From an uncultured Celeribacter sp. (GTDB lineage: Bacteria; Pseudomonadota; Alphaproteobacteria; Rhodobacterales; Rhodobacteraceae): a DNA stretch of 64,000 bases. The position numbers were made by a program, and so were the translations under genes. A model generated the notes under the pieces. It was not told where the DNA came from and ran no database searches. It worked only from the letters and a program-made list of their open reading frames with translations. The stretch covers positions 434,001-498,000 of the forward strand of contig NZ_OY780935.1 of the NCBI RefSeq assembly GCF_963675965.1, written 5' to 3'. Position 1 is the stretch's first letter. Every line of letters starts with the position of its first letter. Positions 28,116 through 37,350 of this stretch are shown here, one piece after another.

Positions 28116-29321
28116 TCACTTCATTTCTTTGCGGGCATTGTAGACGTTCCACACCAGGATCGGCGTCACCAGAAGCATGATCACCATCGCGGCAGCAGAC
28201 CCTACACCCCAGTCATTGGCGCGGAACAGCTTGTCATACATGTAGTTCGCCAAAACCTGCGTTTCCCATTGCCCGTTGGTCATCGCAAAGACGATGTCAA
28301 AGATCTTGAGCACCACAATGGTGATGGTGGTCCAGACCACGACGATGGTCCCCATGATTTGCGGGATCTTGATCCGGAAGAAGATCTGGAACGGGTTCGC
28401 CCCGTCAACGATCGCCGCCTCAATGGTTTCTTCCGGAACCCCGCGCAGCGCAGCCGACAGGATCACCATGGCAAAGCCAGTCTGAATCCAGATCAGCACC
28501 ACCATCAGGAAAAAGTTGTTCCAGAAGGGCAAAGTCAGCCATGTTTGCGGCTCTGCCCCGCCCAGAGACAGATAGAGCGCGTTCAGAATGCCGATCTGTT
28601 CGGTGCCCAGCGGACGGGCATCATAGACCAATTTCCAGATCACAGCGGCACCGACAAAGGAAATCGCCATGGGCATGAAGATGATCGACTTGGCGACGCT
28701 GCCCCAGCGAATGCGGTCGGTCAGCTGCGCGACCAGCAGCCCGAAGGCCGTAGACAACCCCGGCACAACCAGCAGCCAGAGCGCGTTGTTGCGCATGGCT
28801 TCCCAAAATTTGGGATCTGCGGACATTTTCTGGTAGTTTTCCAGACCGACAAAGGCCCCGCCCAGGTCCCGGTCCGTCAGCGACAAACGCAGGGTCTCGA
28901 ACACCGGGTAGGTCAGATAGAGCCCAAGCGCGAACATCGCCGGGAAAAGAAACAGCCATGGCCGCACCATAAAGGCGCGATTGATGTTATCGCCTGCGCT
29001 CAGTTCCATATGGGGAAACAAGAAATTCACCAGTCGGATCAGGAAGTAGGCCCCCATAAGGGTCAAAACGGCCCGGAAACCGATCTTGAACAGCGAGGCA
29101 TCACCATCGAAGACAGGCAATAGCAAGGCCCAAGCCCAAAGCGCGATCAACACCGCCGCCAGAACGAAGGCGGCCACGCGTTTGCGGCGCGCTTCCGCCT
29201 GCGTCACATGACGCTGCGGAAAGATCAGCTTATCGAGCACGATGTTGGAAAAATAGAAATAGCCGATGCAGGCGCCAACGCCGATGGCGATGATCAACAG
29301 ACCCTGTAATGCCGGATGCAT
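28116..29321 (-). CDS. aglF: Alpha-glucoside ABC transporter permease AglF
   Basis: 401-residue MalF-type permease with two extra N-terminal helices before the core (VRPWLFLFPAMFALGLYLTYPVFETLRLSL). The EAA motif is EETIEAAIVDGANPFQIFFRIKIP. It forms the membrane channel with AglG. It begins after an unusually long 389-base gap following aglE, which contains a stem-loop. Confidence 0.92.
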   Translation of the reverse strand: MHPALQGLLIIAIGVGACIGYFYFSNIVLDKLIFPQRHVTQAEARRKRVAAFVLAAVLIALWAWALLLPVFDGDASLFKIGFRAVLTLMGAYFLIRLVNFLFPHMELSAGDNINRAFMVRPWLFLFPAMFALGLYLTYPVFETLRLSLTDRDLGGAFVGLENYQKMSADPKFWEAMRNNALWLLVVPGLSTAFGLLVAQLTDRIRWGSVAKSIIFMPMAISFVGAAVIWKLVYDARPLGTEQIGILNALYLSLGGAEPQTWLTLPFWNNFFLMVVLIWIQTGFAMVILSAALRGVPEETIEAAIVDGANPFQIFFRIKIPQIMGTIVVVWTTITIVVLKIFDIVFAMTNGQWETQVLANYMYDKLFRANDWGVGSAAAMVIMLLVTPILVWNVYNARKEMK

Positions 29322-29710
29322 GTGCCCCTTCCCTTCTGTCTGGGGACCTCTGTGGTCCCATGCGGCGCTTGAACGCCTTGTTGTCGTGTCACCTCCAACG
29401 CATGGCGCGCCGAAGCTACAATCGCGATGATCCGTCCGCCGATCTCCGGCGGCCGCGTCTGCGGTGCCTCCCGATCAGACGACACCACGGGTGCGATGCG
29501 TCAGAAACGGATCCCTGTCATGCTCCGATCATGGAAACCCAAGAACCCGGTTTTGGCAACCGTTGCGATGCGAAGACGTCCTCGGGGCCATAAGGGCAAC
29601 CTTCGAACCGCAACCGATCTCACCCATCCACAGCAGCCAAAAGGCCATTGCAAACAGGCATGTGGCAACCCGGACCTCCGCCCGGATTGCCACAATTTTT
29701 TAAAGTCCGA
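29322..29710 (-). other. aglE-aglF intercistronic region with stem-loop
   Basis: 389 bases without a credible gene between two genes of one operon. Just after the aglE stop a 12-bp stem forms: GTGGCAACCCGG (29662-29673) with CCGGATTGCCAC (29682-29693), one mismatch, 8-base loop. It has no T-run on the minus strand. Its likely role is to protect or partly terminate the abundant aglE message, as REP elements do between malE and malF. Nothing else was recognised. Confidence 0.6.
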
Positions 29711-30994
29711 TTATTTCAGAGCGTCCCAGGCGTCCTGGATCTCGGTTGCAACCGCTTCCGCGTCCGCACCACCGGAATAATCCACCATACCCGTCCAGAA
29801 AGCACCGGCACCGACGCCGCCCGGCATCATGTCAGAACCGTCGAAGCGGAAAGTCGTCGCATTCAGAAGAATGTCGTTCATTTTCTTCAGCGTCGGGTCA
29901 GAGAAGACCGAAGTGTCGACGGCTTTGTACGGGGTCAGGAAGCCTTTCTGCTTCATCCAGGCTTCGTGAGCATCGGTGGTTTGCAGGAACTCGATGAACG
30001 CGTTTGCAGCCGGGCTGTCATTTGTGATCGCCCAGAGCGTCCCTGCCCCCAGAACCGGTTTGCCCAGATTTTTTTCGGCATAGGCCGGGAAGTAGAAGAA
30101 GTCCGCATCTTCACCCAGCACGGTGCCTTCCGGGAAGAAGGCCGGGATGAAGGAGGCCATACGGTGCAGGTAGCATTGCGGCGGCGAGGTAAACAGACCC
30201 TTCGGGCTGTCGCGGAAGTCGGTCGATGCCACAGCACCGGCGCCACCGGACACGAAATCGTCGTTACGTGCAAACCAACCGAATTCCTCGATTGCCCCCA
30301 CGATCCGCGGATCGTTGAACGGGATCTCGTTGGTCACCCATTGGTCATAGACTTCCGGCGGCTGCGTGCGCAGTACCATGTCTTCGACCCAGTCGGTTGC
30401 CGGCCAGCCGGTTGCACCGCCGGATCCCAGACCGATACACCACGGGGTTTCCCCGTCATCGACGATCTGTTGGGTCAGCGCCTTGAGCTCTTCCATGGTT
30501 TCGGGAACGTCATAGCCGGCGTCTTCGAAGTTTTCCGGCACGTACCAGACCAGCGACTTCACATCAACCTTATAGGGGAAGGCGTAGAAATGATCGGCAC
30601 CATCGGGGCCGGCATAGGTCCCCAGCGCACTCCAGCTTTCGCCCGCGGCATAGTTTTCATTCATCCATTCCGCAGTGCCGTCAGCCAGCGGCGTGAGGAA
30701 GCCACGCGACGCCATGTCAGCGGCCAGACCCGGCTGCGGGAAGATCGCGATATTGGGGGCAGAGCCTGCCTCGGCGTCGATCACGATCTGCTGTTCAAAG
30801 CTGTCAGAGCCGACATAGCGAAGGTCCACACCGGTCTCTTCGCGGAAAATATCAAATACTTTTTCGACCATCTCTTGGTCAGCGCCGATCCACGGCCCTG
30901 CAATGGTCAACTGCTGGCCCGCCAGATCCTGCGCCTGCGCAGCTCCGGCCACGAGCGCCAAAGTCGCCACGCCAGTAAGAAGTGTCTTTTTCAT
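29711..30994 (-). CDS. aglE: Alpha-glucoside-binding protein AglE
   Basis: 427-residue extracytoplasmic binding protein of the MalE-like type. Signal peptide MKKTLLTGVATLALVAGAAQA. GVDLRYVGSDSFEQQI, PYKVDVKSLVWYVP and AAGESWSALGTY are typical of AglE. The start at 30994 has a strong GGGAGG site. First gene of aglEFGAK, divergent from aglR. Confidence 0.92.
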   Translation of the reverse strand: MKKTLLTGVATLALVAGAAQAQDLAGQQLTIAGPWIGADQEMVEKVFDIFREETGVDLRYVGSDSFEQQIVIDAEAGSAPNIAIFPQPGLAADMASRGFLTPLADGTAEWMNENYAAGESWSALGTYAGPDGADHFYAFPYKVDVKSLVWYVPENFEDAGYDVPETMEELKALTQQIVDDGETPWCIGLGSGGATGWPATDWVEDMVLRTQPPEVYDQWVTNEIPFNDPRIVGAIEEFGWFARNDDFVSGGAGAVASTDFRDSPKGLFTSPPQCYLHRMASFIPAFFPEGTVLGEDADFFYFPAYAEKNLGKPVLGAGTLWAITNDSPAANAFIEFLQTTDAHEAWMKQKGFLTPYKAVDTSVFSDPTLKKMNDILLNATTFRFDGSDMMPGGVGAGAFWTGMVDYSGGADAEAVATEIQDAWDALK

Positions 30995-31078
30995 GTAAAC
31001 CTCCCAGTTTTCAGACCCAGACTTGGGCAAATCAAGCCTAGCGCTATCTGTCGAGAAATCAATCGGTTCCCGGATCAC

Positions 31079-31090
31079 CAAAGCGCTTTG
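31079..31090. promoter_or_regulatory. AglR operator O1
   Basis: Perfect 12-bp palindrome CAAAGCGCTTTG, of the LacI-family operator type with central CG, 85 bases upstream of the aglE start and in the aglE-aglR spacer. The same 12 bases with conserved flanks recur at 32518-32529. Confidence 0.75.
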
Positions 31091-31179
31091 ACTTGCCGGG
31101 AGATTCCCCCAACACGCCCGGAGAGTCAATGACCCGGATCAAGCGAAACTTGGGAAAACCGCCCAATCTGGCCAAGAAA

Positions 31180-31197
31180 GTTTACGTAAACGTTTAC
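31180..31197. promoter_or_regulatory. Overlapping palindromes upstream of aglR
   Basis: GTTTACGTAAAC (31180-31191) and GTAAACGTTTAC (31186-31197) are two perfect 12-bp palindromes sharing six bases. This is a LacI-type site but different from the CAAAGCGCTTTG sites, so it may bind a second regulator, for example a global sugar regulator. The remaining spacer (30995-31422) shows no gene. Confidence 0.55.
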
Positions 31198-31422
31198 GTT
31201 CACGGGCCGGAAAGATTTCCCGTAACTTTTGTGGCCCGGGCGCTGTGTTGCAACTTCCCAAGCGTCAACTTGACACGAGCGCGCGCGCCTAGCTCCGCGA
31301 CCACCTCCCCGGCGCCTTATGTGCTTTTGACCTTTACCAAAGCTTCACAAAACGCGTAGTTTGTCGCCCGACGAGATGACGGGCGCATAACAGCCGCGAA
31401 AGCATCGTGCGGGGGAAGAAAG

Positions 31423-32460
31423 ATGAATCTGAAGGAACTGTCTGAACTTCTGGGCCTGTCGCAAACAACGGTCTCGCGGGCATTGAACGGTTACCCAGAA
31501 GTTTCTGAAATGACGCGAAAAAAGGTCATCAAGGCCGCTCACGCGCACAGTTACACCCCCAACACCCGCGCCCGCGGACTGGCTACAGGACGCAACCACG
31601 CCGTCGGCCATGTCATCCCACTCTCTACCGAACACGAAGTGGTCAATCCGGTGTTTACCGACTTCATCGCCGGCGCCTCGGAAATCTATTCGCGCGAAAA
31701 TTACGACATGCATCTTACCGTCGTGCCCGACAGCGACGAGTCGGATGTCTATCGCAAGATCGCCGCGAAAGGATCGGTCGACGGCGTCATCGTGCATGGC
31801 CCCAAGGCCGATGATCCGCGCATTCGCCTGCTACGCGAAATCGGCATGCCCTTCGTTGTGCACGGCCGCTCCGGATCCTCGGATGAAGACGAATATTGCT
31901 GGGTCGATATGAACAACACCCGTGCCTTCGAACGGGCGACCGAATTCCTGCTCGACCTCGGACATCGCCGGATCGCCCTATTGAACGGTCTGGAAACCAT
32001 GGATTTCGCAGCCAAACGCCGTGTCGGCTACCGCAAGGCCCTCGAAAGCCGCGGGCTGAGCGAAGATCCTGCCCTGTGCCATACCGCAGAGATGACCGAA
32101 GAATACGGCTATGCCATAACCAACGCCTTGCTGGACATAGAAAATCCTCCGACGGCGTTTCTGTGTTCCTCGATCATCGTGGGCTTCGGGATACGCCGCG
32201 CGGTCGATGCGCGCGGGCTGAAGCTGGGCAAGGATATCTCGCTGATCATCCATGACGATGACCTGTCCTATCTGCGCAATGGATCCCATGAAGCCATCTA
32301 TACCGCGACGCGCTCCTCGGTGCGGCAAGCCGGTCGGGTGTGTGGCGAACTTCTAATGGAGCAAATCGCCAATCCCAAAGCCCCGCCCCGCCATGTGCTG
32401 ATGGATGCCGATCTGATCATCGGCCAGACTACAGGGCCTGCACCGCATCCCCCGGAGTGA
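31423..32460 (+). CDS. aglR: LacI-family repressor of alpha-glucoside genes
   Basis: 345 residues. N-terminal LacI helix-turn-helix with hinge (MNLKELSELLGLSQTTVSRALNGYPEVSEMTRKKV ... HSYTPNTRARGLATG) and a periplasmic-binding-protein-like effector domain. GGGGGAAG precedes the ATG. It diverges from aglE and is followed by bglA and glk, with palindromic operators on both sides, so it should control all three units. Confidence 0.9.
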   Translation: MNLKELSELLGLSQTTVSRALNGYPEVSEMTRKKVIKAAHAHSYTPNTRARGLATGRNHAVGHVIPLSTEHEVVNPVFTDFIAGASEIYSRENYDMHLTVVPDSDESDVYRKIAAKGSVDGVIVHGPKADDPRIRLLREIGMPFVVHGRSGSSDEDEYCWVDMNNTRAFERATEFLLDLGHRRIALLNGLETMDFAAKRRVGYRKALESRGLSEDPALCHTAEMTEEYGYAITNALLDIENPPTAFLCSSIIVGFGIRRAVDARGLKLGKDISLIIHDDDLSYLRNGSHEAIYTATRSSVRQAGRVCGELLMEQIANPKAPPRHVLMDADLIIGQTTGPAPHPPE

Positions 32461-32517
32461 TCCGACAGAGTGAACACCCACGCGCCTGGCCACGCAAAAT
32501 TGCGCAAAATCCAAATC

Positions 32518-32529
32518 CAAAGCGCTTTG
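32518..32529. promoter_or_regulatory. AglR operator O2
   Basis: Second perfect copy of CAAAGCGCTTTG, 122 bases upstream of bglA. The flank is also shared: A-CTTGCCGG at O1 and AT-CTTGCCGG at O2 after the palindrome. This ties the beta-glucosidase/glucokinase pair to the alpha-glucoside regulon. Confidence 0.72.
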
Positions 32530-32651
32530 ATCTTGCCGGACCGCCGGGCAAACCGATATAGAGCGAGAGACCCAAGGGTTGCATCCCGTGACCTTTGCCC
32601 ACCGTTGAATGCCCACAGGCCGAAGACGCCCGGGGCGAAAGGAGGACCGCA

Positions 32652-34001
32652 ATGAGCACCCAAAGCCCCCTGACCCGCAAAGATTTCCCTGAAGGCTTTA
32701 CCTTTGGCGCGGCCACCGCTGCCTATCAGGTCGAAGGTCATAAATTCGGCGGCGCCGGATCGACGCATTGGGATACCTATGCAGCAGGCCCTGGCAATGT
32801 GATCGGCGCAGAAGACGGCGCAACGGCCTGCGATCAATACCATCGCTACGGCGAAGACATGGACCTGCTGGCGGCGGGCAACTTTGATGCCTATCGGTTT
32901 TCAACCAGTTGGGCACGGGTCCTGCCCGAAGGGCGCGGCCAGATCAACGCCGAGGGACTGGACTATTACGACCGCCTGACGGATGCCATTCTGGAACGCG
33001 GCATGAAGCCCTACCAGACGCTGTATCACTGGGAAATGCCCTCGGCGCTGGCGGATCGTGGCGGCTGGACCAATCCCGATGTGCACAAATGGTTCGGCGA
33101 CTATGTCGAAATCATCGACGATAAGATCGGCGACCGGATGGAAAGCATCGCGACGATCAATGAACCCTGGTGCGTGGCCTTCCTGTCGCATTTTCACGGC
33201 ATGCATGCCCCCGGATTGCGCGACATCCGTGCCACGGCCCGCGCGATGCATCATGTGCTCAAGGCCCATGGCGAAGCCATGTCTCGCCTGCGCGCCCGGG
33301 GCCGCGACAATCTGGGCATCGTGCTGAATTTCGAATATGCCCGCCCGGCGTCTGACAGCCCGGAGGACCTGAAGGCCGCCGACATTCATGATGCCACCTA
33401 CAACCGCTGGTTCATTCAGGCCCTGACACAAGGCAGCTACCCAGAGGTCGCGCTGGAGGGTCTTGGCGCCCATATGCCCAAGGGCTGGGAAAGCGACATG
33501 GAGGCCATTCGTCAGCCGCTCGACTGGCTGGGGGTGAATTATTACACCCGCAACACCCATGGCCATAACCCGAAGTCTGTCACATGGCCTTTCACTGCCC
33601 CAGGCGAGGATCTGGGCCGTCTTGCCACGACCCAAATGGGCTGGGAAATCTATCCCGAAGGCCTGCACCATTTCCTGACCCGGCTGAAAGACAGCTATGT
33701 GGGCGATCTGCCGATCTTCGTGACCGAAAACGGCATGGCCTGGGATGATCACGTCAAAAACGGTTCGGTTCAAGACCCGGAACGCTGTGATTTTATCCAG
33801 CAACACCTTGGTGCCATGAAACAGGCCCTCGAGGACGGTGTGAACCTGCAGGGCTTTTTCTACTGGTCGCTTTTGGACAACTATGAATGGGCCTTTGGCT
33901 ATGCGAAACGCTTTGGCATCGTGCATGTCGACTTTGAAACGTTGCAGCGCACCCCCAAAGCCTCTTATCACATGCTCAAAGAGATGCTGAAACGGACCTG
34001 A
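32652..34001 (+). CDS. bglA: GH1 beta-glucosidase
   Basis: 449-residue cytosolic GH1 enzyme. FTFGAATAAYQVEG is the N-terminal GH1 signature, the acid/base Glu is in TINEPW and the nucleophile Glu in VTENGM; DGVNLQGFFYWSLLDNYEWAFGY is the conserved C-terminal block. GGAGG lies 8-12 bases before the ATG at 32652. It hydrolyses beta-glucosides to glucose, phosphorylated by the next gene. Confidence 0.92.
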   Translation: MSTQSPLTRKDFPEGFTFGAATAAYQVEGHKFGGAGSTHWDTYAAGPGNVIGAEDGATACDQYHRYGEDMDLLAAGNFDAYRFSTSWARVLPEGRGQINAEGLDYYDRLTDAILERGMKPYQTLYHWEMPSALADRGGWTNPDVHKWFGDYVEIIDDKIGDRMESIATINEPWCVAFLSHFHGMHAPGLRDIRATARAMHHVLKAHGEAMSRLRARGRDNLGIVLNFEYARPASDSPEDLKAADIHDATYNRWFIQALTQGSYPEVALEGLGAHMPKGWESDMEAIRQPLDWLGVNYYTRNTHGHNPKSVTWPFTAPGEDLGRLATTQMGWEIYPEGLHHFLTRLKDSYVGDLPIFVTENGMAWDDHVKNGSVQDPERCDFIQQHLGAMKQALEDGVNLQGFFYWSLLDNYEWAFGYAKRFGIVHVDFETLQRTPKASYHMLKEMLKRT

Positions 34002-34005
34002 CGCC

Positions 34006-34980
34006 ATGAGCCAACACCCTGCCGACACCCTGACCCTCGTCGCCGATATCGGTGGCACCAACACCCGCGTGGCTCTGGCCGATGGGGTGCGGCTGTTGCC
34101 GGACACCATCCGGCGCTATTCCAATCGCAAGTTTCCCGGTCTGGAAAGCGTTCTGCGCCAGTATATCGCCGAAGAAGGGGACGTGGATTGCAAAGGCGCC
34201 TGCGTCGCCGTCGCTGGCCCGGTGCGCGACGGTGTCGGCACCATGACCAATCTGGACTGGACCATCGACAGCGACACCCTGCGCCGGGCCACCCATGCCG
34301 AACATGTCTCGATCCTGAACGACCTGCAGGCGCAGGGGCACGCGCTCGGCTTCGTCTCGGACGACAACATCCGCCCCGTGATCCCCGGGCCGAAGGCCGC
34401 CCCCGATGCCGTGCGGCTGGTGGTGGGCGTTGGCACTGGTTTCAATGCCGCGCCGGTGTTTGAAACCGGCAACGGGCGCTTTGTCGCCCCCTCGGAATGC
34501 GGCCATGCCAATCTACCGATCCGCAACGACCAGGAACTTGCGTTGTGCAACTTCGTGGAGACCGCACACGGGTTCCCTGCCGTCGAAGATGTGCTGTCCG
34601 GGCGGGGACTGGAGCGCGTCTATCTCTTCCTCGGCACCCAGTCCGGCGAGGCCTATGAGAAATCAGCGGCCGACATCATGGCTGCCGTCGAAGCTGGAGA
34701 CGACCCGCGCGCCACAGAGGCCGCGCGCCTGTTCGTCAAGATCCTCGGCACGGTCGTCGGCAACCTGTCGCTGGTGCAACTGCCCTTTGGCGGGGTTTAT
34801 CTCGTCGGCGGTGTCGCGCGCCACATCACCCCCTATCTGGAACGGTTCGGGTTTGCCGAAGCCTTCCGTGATAAAGGTCGCTTTGCAGGCTTCATGAACA
34901 ATTTCTCTGTGTCGGCCATCGAAGACGATTATGCCGCACTGACCGGCTGCGCCTCGCATCTGCATAAACTCTATCCCTGA
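34006..34980 (+). CDS. glk: Glucokinase (Glk family)
   Basis: 324-residue ATP-dependent glucokinase of the bacterial Glk type, not ROK. ADIGGTNTRVAL is the phosphate-1 motif, CVAVAGPV and LTNLDWTID the substrate region, and GVGTGFNAAPV the adenosine side. It starts 4 bases after bglA. It feeds glucose released by AglA and BglA into the Entner-Doudoroff or glycolytic route as glucose-6-phosphate. Confidence 0.92.
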   Translation: MSQHPADTLTLVADIGGTNTRVALADGVRLLPDTIRRYSNRKFPGLESVLRQYIAEEGDVDCKGACVAVAGPVRDGVGTMTNLDWTIDSDTLRRATHAEHVSILNDLQAQGHALGFVSDDNIRPVIPGPKAAPDAVRLVVGVGTGFNAAPVFETGNGRFVAPSECGHANLPIRNDQELALCNFVETAHGFPAVEDVLSGRGLERVYLFLGTQSGEAYEKSAADIMAAVEAGDDPRATEAARLFVKILGTVVGNLSLVQLPFGGVYLVGGVARHITPYLERFGFAEAFRDKGRFAGFMNNFSVSAIEDDYAALTGCASHLHKLYP

Positions 34981-35012
34981 CGCCCAGCCTTTTGCCGGGA
35001 TGCCCCAAACGT

Positions 35013-35044
35013 TCAGCCCCGTGCCTCTGGCCGGGGCTGATTTT
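35013..35044 (+). terminator. Terminator after glk
   Basis: TCAGCCCCG (35013-35021) pairs perfectly with CGGGGCTGA (35032-35040), then TTTTG. It lies 33 bases after the glk stop. Confidence 0.85.
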
Positions 35045-35598
35045 GTGTAAATGAGGTGCATCTTTCACGAAAAAGAAAGGAAGTCCGGGCACAGTGGACC
35101 CAGAGCGTGGCCCGACTCACCCGCGCAGGCCCTGCCCAGAGGCACAACACCTCCCGGACCGGCCTGCGCCCCGGCCACGGCGACGATGCAATCGCGGTCG
35201 TAGAAGACGCCCGATTGCCGCCCAGAAGGGCCCCCATATCTGAAACCAAGCACGGCCTTCATAAGCGAAGTGACCGTAAAACGATGCGCGGAGGAACTCT
35301 GTCAGCGTGCATTCACAGCGTTGCGCATGCAACGTCGGTGAAAAGGCCACTTACACGACCGCAAAAAGACACCCGAAATCTCCGATGAAGACCCTGACTA
35401 CCCCTTGTCGACCTGTCGGCATGGGGTGGGATATGCTTTCGCGACCAAGCGGACGGTTGCTGCGGCGCGCCCCACAACGTTCCGCCCCACCCAGAAGATA
35501 AGGCACACCGGCACGATCCGGCGTCCCGCAAACACACCGCCGATCTCACTGCCGGTCACACCAAGGGTCCCCCCTAAGTCACAGAGAGCGTTCTCAAC
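35045..35598. other. 554-base gap, no gene recognised
   Basis: Short reading frames exist on both strands but none has a ribosome binding site, a recognisable domain or normal codon character, and they overlap each other. The plus strand should contain the promoter of the PAS-GGDEF-EAL gene; no clear -35/-10 was found. A small RNA cannot be excluded. Confidence 0.5.
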
Positions 35599-37326
35599 TT
35601 GCCCCGCCATATTTTCCCGACAGCCACGCCCATCTTGCCACGTCGGCTTGACCCCGGCCAGGCCATTGTCCTGCATGTCGACGATCTCGGTCACCTGCTG
35701 TCCTGCTCTGCCAGCTGGACCTCTCTGACGGGCTTTAGCCGCACATCTTCGGTTGGCCGTACCCTATCGGAATTCGCCACTCCAGAAGCAGCGCTCATGC
35801 CGTTGCCACTCGATCCCCTGCAGGGGCCGGTCCTTATGGAACTGCAGACAAAATCGGGCGAAACACGCAACTTCGAGCTGCATCACGTCGCTGTCCCGGA
35901 GGCGTCACACAGAGATCACATTCTGCTTATGCTGGAGGTCACCTCACACGATGCCTCCGCCCCCGGCGGACCTACCGCAGCCGACATCGATCCTCTGACA
36001 GGCCTTTTGTCGCTGAGCGGGATCTACAGGCACCTGATGACCCCGGCGCGGACAACGGATTACGACCTCATCGTGCTTGAACTGGACCAACTCAAACAGT
36101 TCAACGCGAATTTCGGATCAGAGGCAGGCGATGCACTGTTAAAAACCGTCGCCACCCGGATCCGGAACTCTCTCGGGTCAGAGGGGCTCGCGGCACGTAT
36201 CAGCGGGGAAAACTTTGCCATTGTGCGACCTGCCGAACGTTCCTCCAAAGCCGCACGCCTCTGGTGTGAGACACTGTGCCACGATCTGGAAACCGCCCAT
36301 ATCAACACACCCGATGGCCCCCTTTCACCAAGCCTGTCGATCGGCATCAGTCATCTGGCCAAATCCGCCTCGCTCAAGGAAGCTGTCAAATGGGCGCAGC
36401 TCGCGCTGCAAGAGGCCAAACTGCGCGGCGGCAACGCGGTCGAGGTCGCCGATGACGCCCTCTCGGAACAATTGCGCCGCGACGGCAAACTGATCCGCCC
36501 ACGCGACATCATAGCAGCCCTGGAAGCCGAGCAAATCAGCCAGTATGTGCAGCCAATCTGGGATACGCGCGCCGAAGAGATCATCGGGTTCGAGGCGCTC
36601 ATTCGCTGGGACATCCGGCCCGGAAAAACCTTGCCGCCCAGCCAGTTCCTTGCAAAGTTTCAGACCCTGACCCAGACACCGCAATATGCGGACGCCCCGG
36701 CCCGTCTGCAACGGTCCCTGCTGGGGCGGCTGACCGCCTGCCCCGGCACCTTCGTCAGCTTCAATATCCAGCTAGACATGCTGGGCTATCCCGGTGCGGC
36801 ACATGACCTGCTGGCACAGTTTCCAAGCCAATCACAGCGACGGCATGACATTGTTTTGGAAATCTGCGAAGCCGCCATCCGGGGCAGCGTACGTGAAGAC
36901 CTGGTAACCCATGAGCTTGCGATCCTGCGCGATCATGGAATGCGGATCGCGCTGGATGACTTTGGCAAGGAATCCTCAAATCTGCACCGACTGATCCACC
37001 TGCCCGTGGACATCGTGAAGATCGACAAATCTCTGGTCGACCGGATCATGACCGACGCGCGCGCCCGCGAAGTGCTGCGGTCCATCGCCCATCTCAGTGA
37101 CTCGCTGTCATTCGATCTGATCGCGGAGGGTGTGGAAACGCAGGCGCAACGTATCCTGTTAATGGAACTTGGGCTGATCCAACATCAGGGTTTTCTCTAC
37201 GCCCGACCGATGCCGGCAGAAACTGCCAACAGGCAATATTCACCGCCCCCCGGCAAGAACCTTCGCGTTTCCAAATCGCAAAGCGATGCAGGATCGCGCC
37301 AAAAGGTCGCGAGGTCCCAGAATTGA
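35599..37326 (+). CDS. PAS-GGDEF-EAL cyclic-di-GMP signalling protein
   Basis: 575 residues, no membrane segment. A short PAS-like sensor (VLHVDDLGHLLSCSASWTSLTGF, about 24-110) precedes GGDEF and EAL domains. The GGDEF active motif is degenerate (SGENF), so cyclase activity is unlikely. The EAL domain keeps EALIRW, LDDFG, KIDKSL and EGVETQ, but the DFG loop reads DDFGKESSN instead of the usual DFGTGYSS and the strand usually written NxS is NIQ. It is probably a c-di-GMP phosphodiesterase or receptor. The start is a TTG with no strong ribosome site; other starts are possible. Confidence 0.82.
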   Translation: MPRHIFPTATPILPRRLDPGQAIVLHVDDLGHLLSCSASWTSLTGFSRTSSVGRTLSEFATPEAALMPLPLDPLQGPVLMELQTKSGETRNFELHHVAVPEASHRDHILLMLEVTSHDASAPGGPTAADIDPLTGLLSLSGIYRHLMTPARTTDYDLIVLELDQLKQFNANFGSEAGDALLKTVATRIRNSLGSEGLAARISGENFAIVRPAERSSKAARLWCETLCHDLETAHINTPDGPLSPSLSIGISHLAKSASLKEAVKWAQLALQEAKLRGGNAVEVADDALSEQLRRDGKLIRPRDIIAALEAEQISQYVQPIWDTRAEEIIGFEALIRWDIRPGKTLPPSQFLAKFQTLTQTPQYADAPARLQRSLLGRLTACPGTFVSFNIQLDMLGYPGAAHDLLAQFPSQSQRRHDIVLEICEAAIRGSVREDLVTHELAILRDHGMRIALDDFGKESSNLHRLIHLPVDIVKIDKSLVDRIMTDARAREVLRSIAHLSDSLSFDLIAEGVETQAQRILLMELGLIQHQGFLYARPMPAETANRQYSPPPGKNLRVSKSQSDAGSRQKVARSQN

Positions 37327-37350
37327 CAGCATGAAAGGGCCGCAGCCGGC

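Noticed and set aside
35313..35728. Several short frames upstream of the EAL protein on both strands
   Set aside because: Mutually overlapping, no ribosome site, no recognisable domain; part overlaps the PAS domain in another frame.
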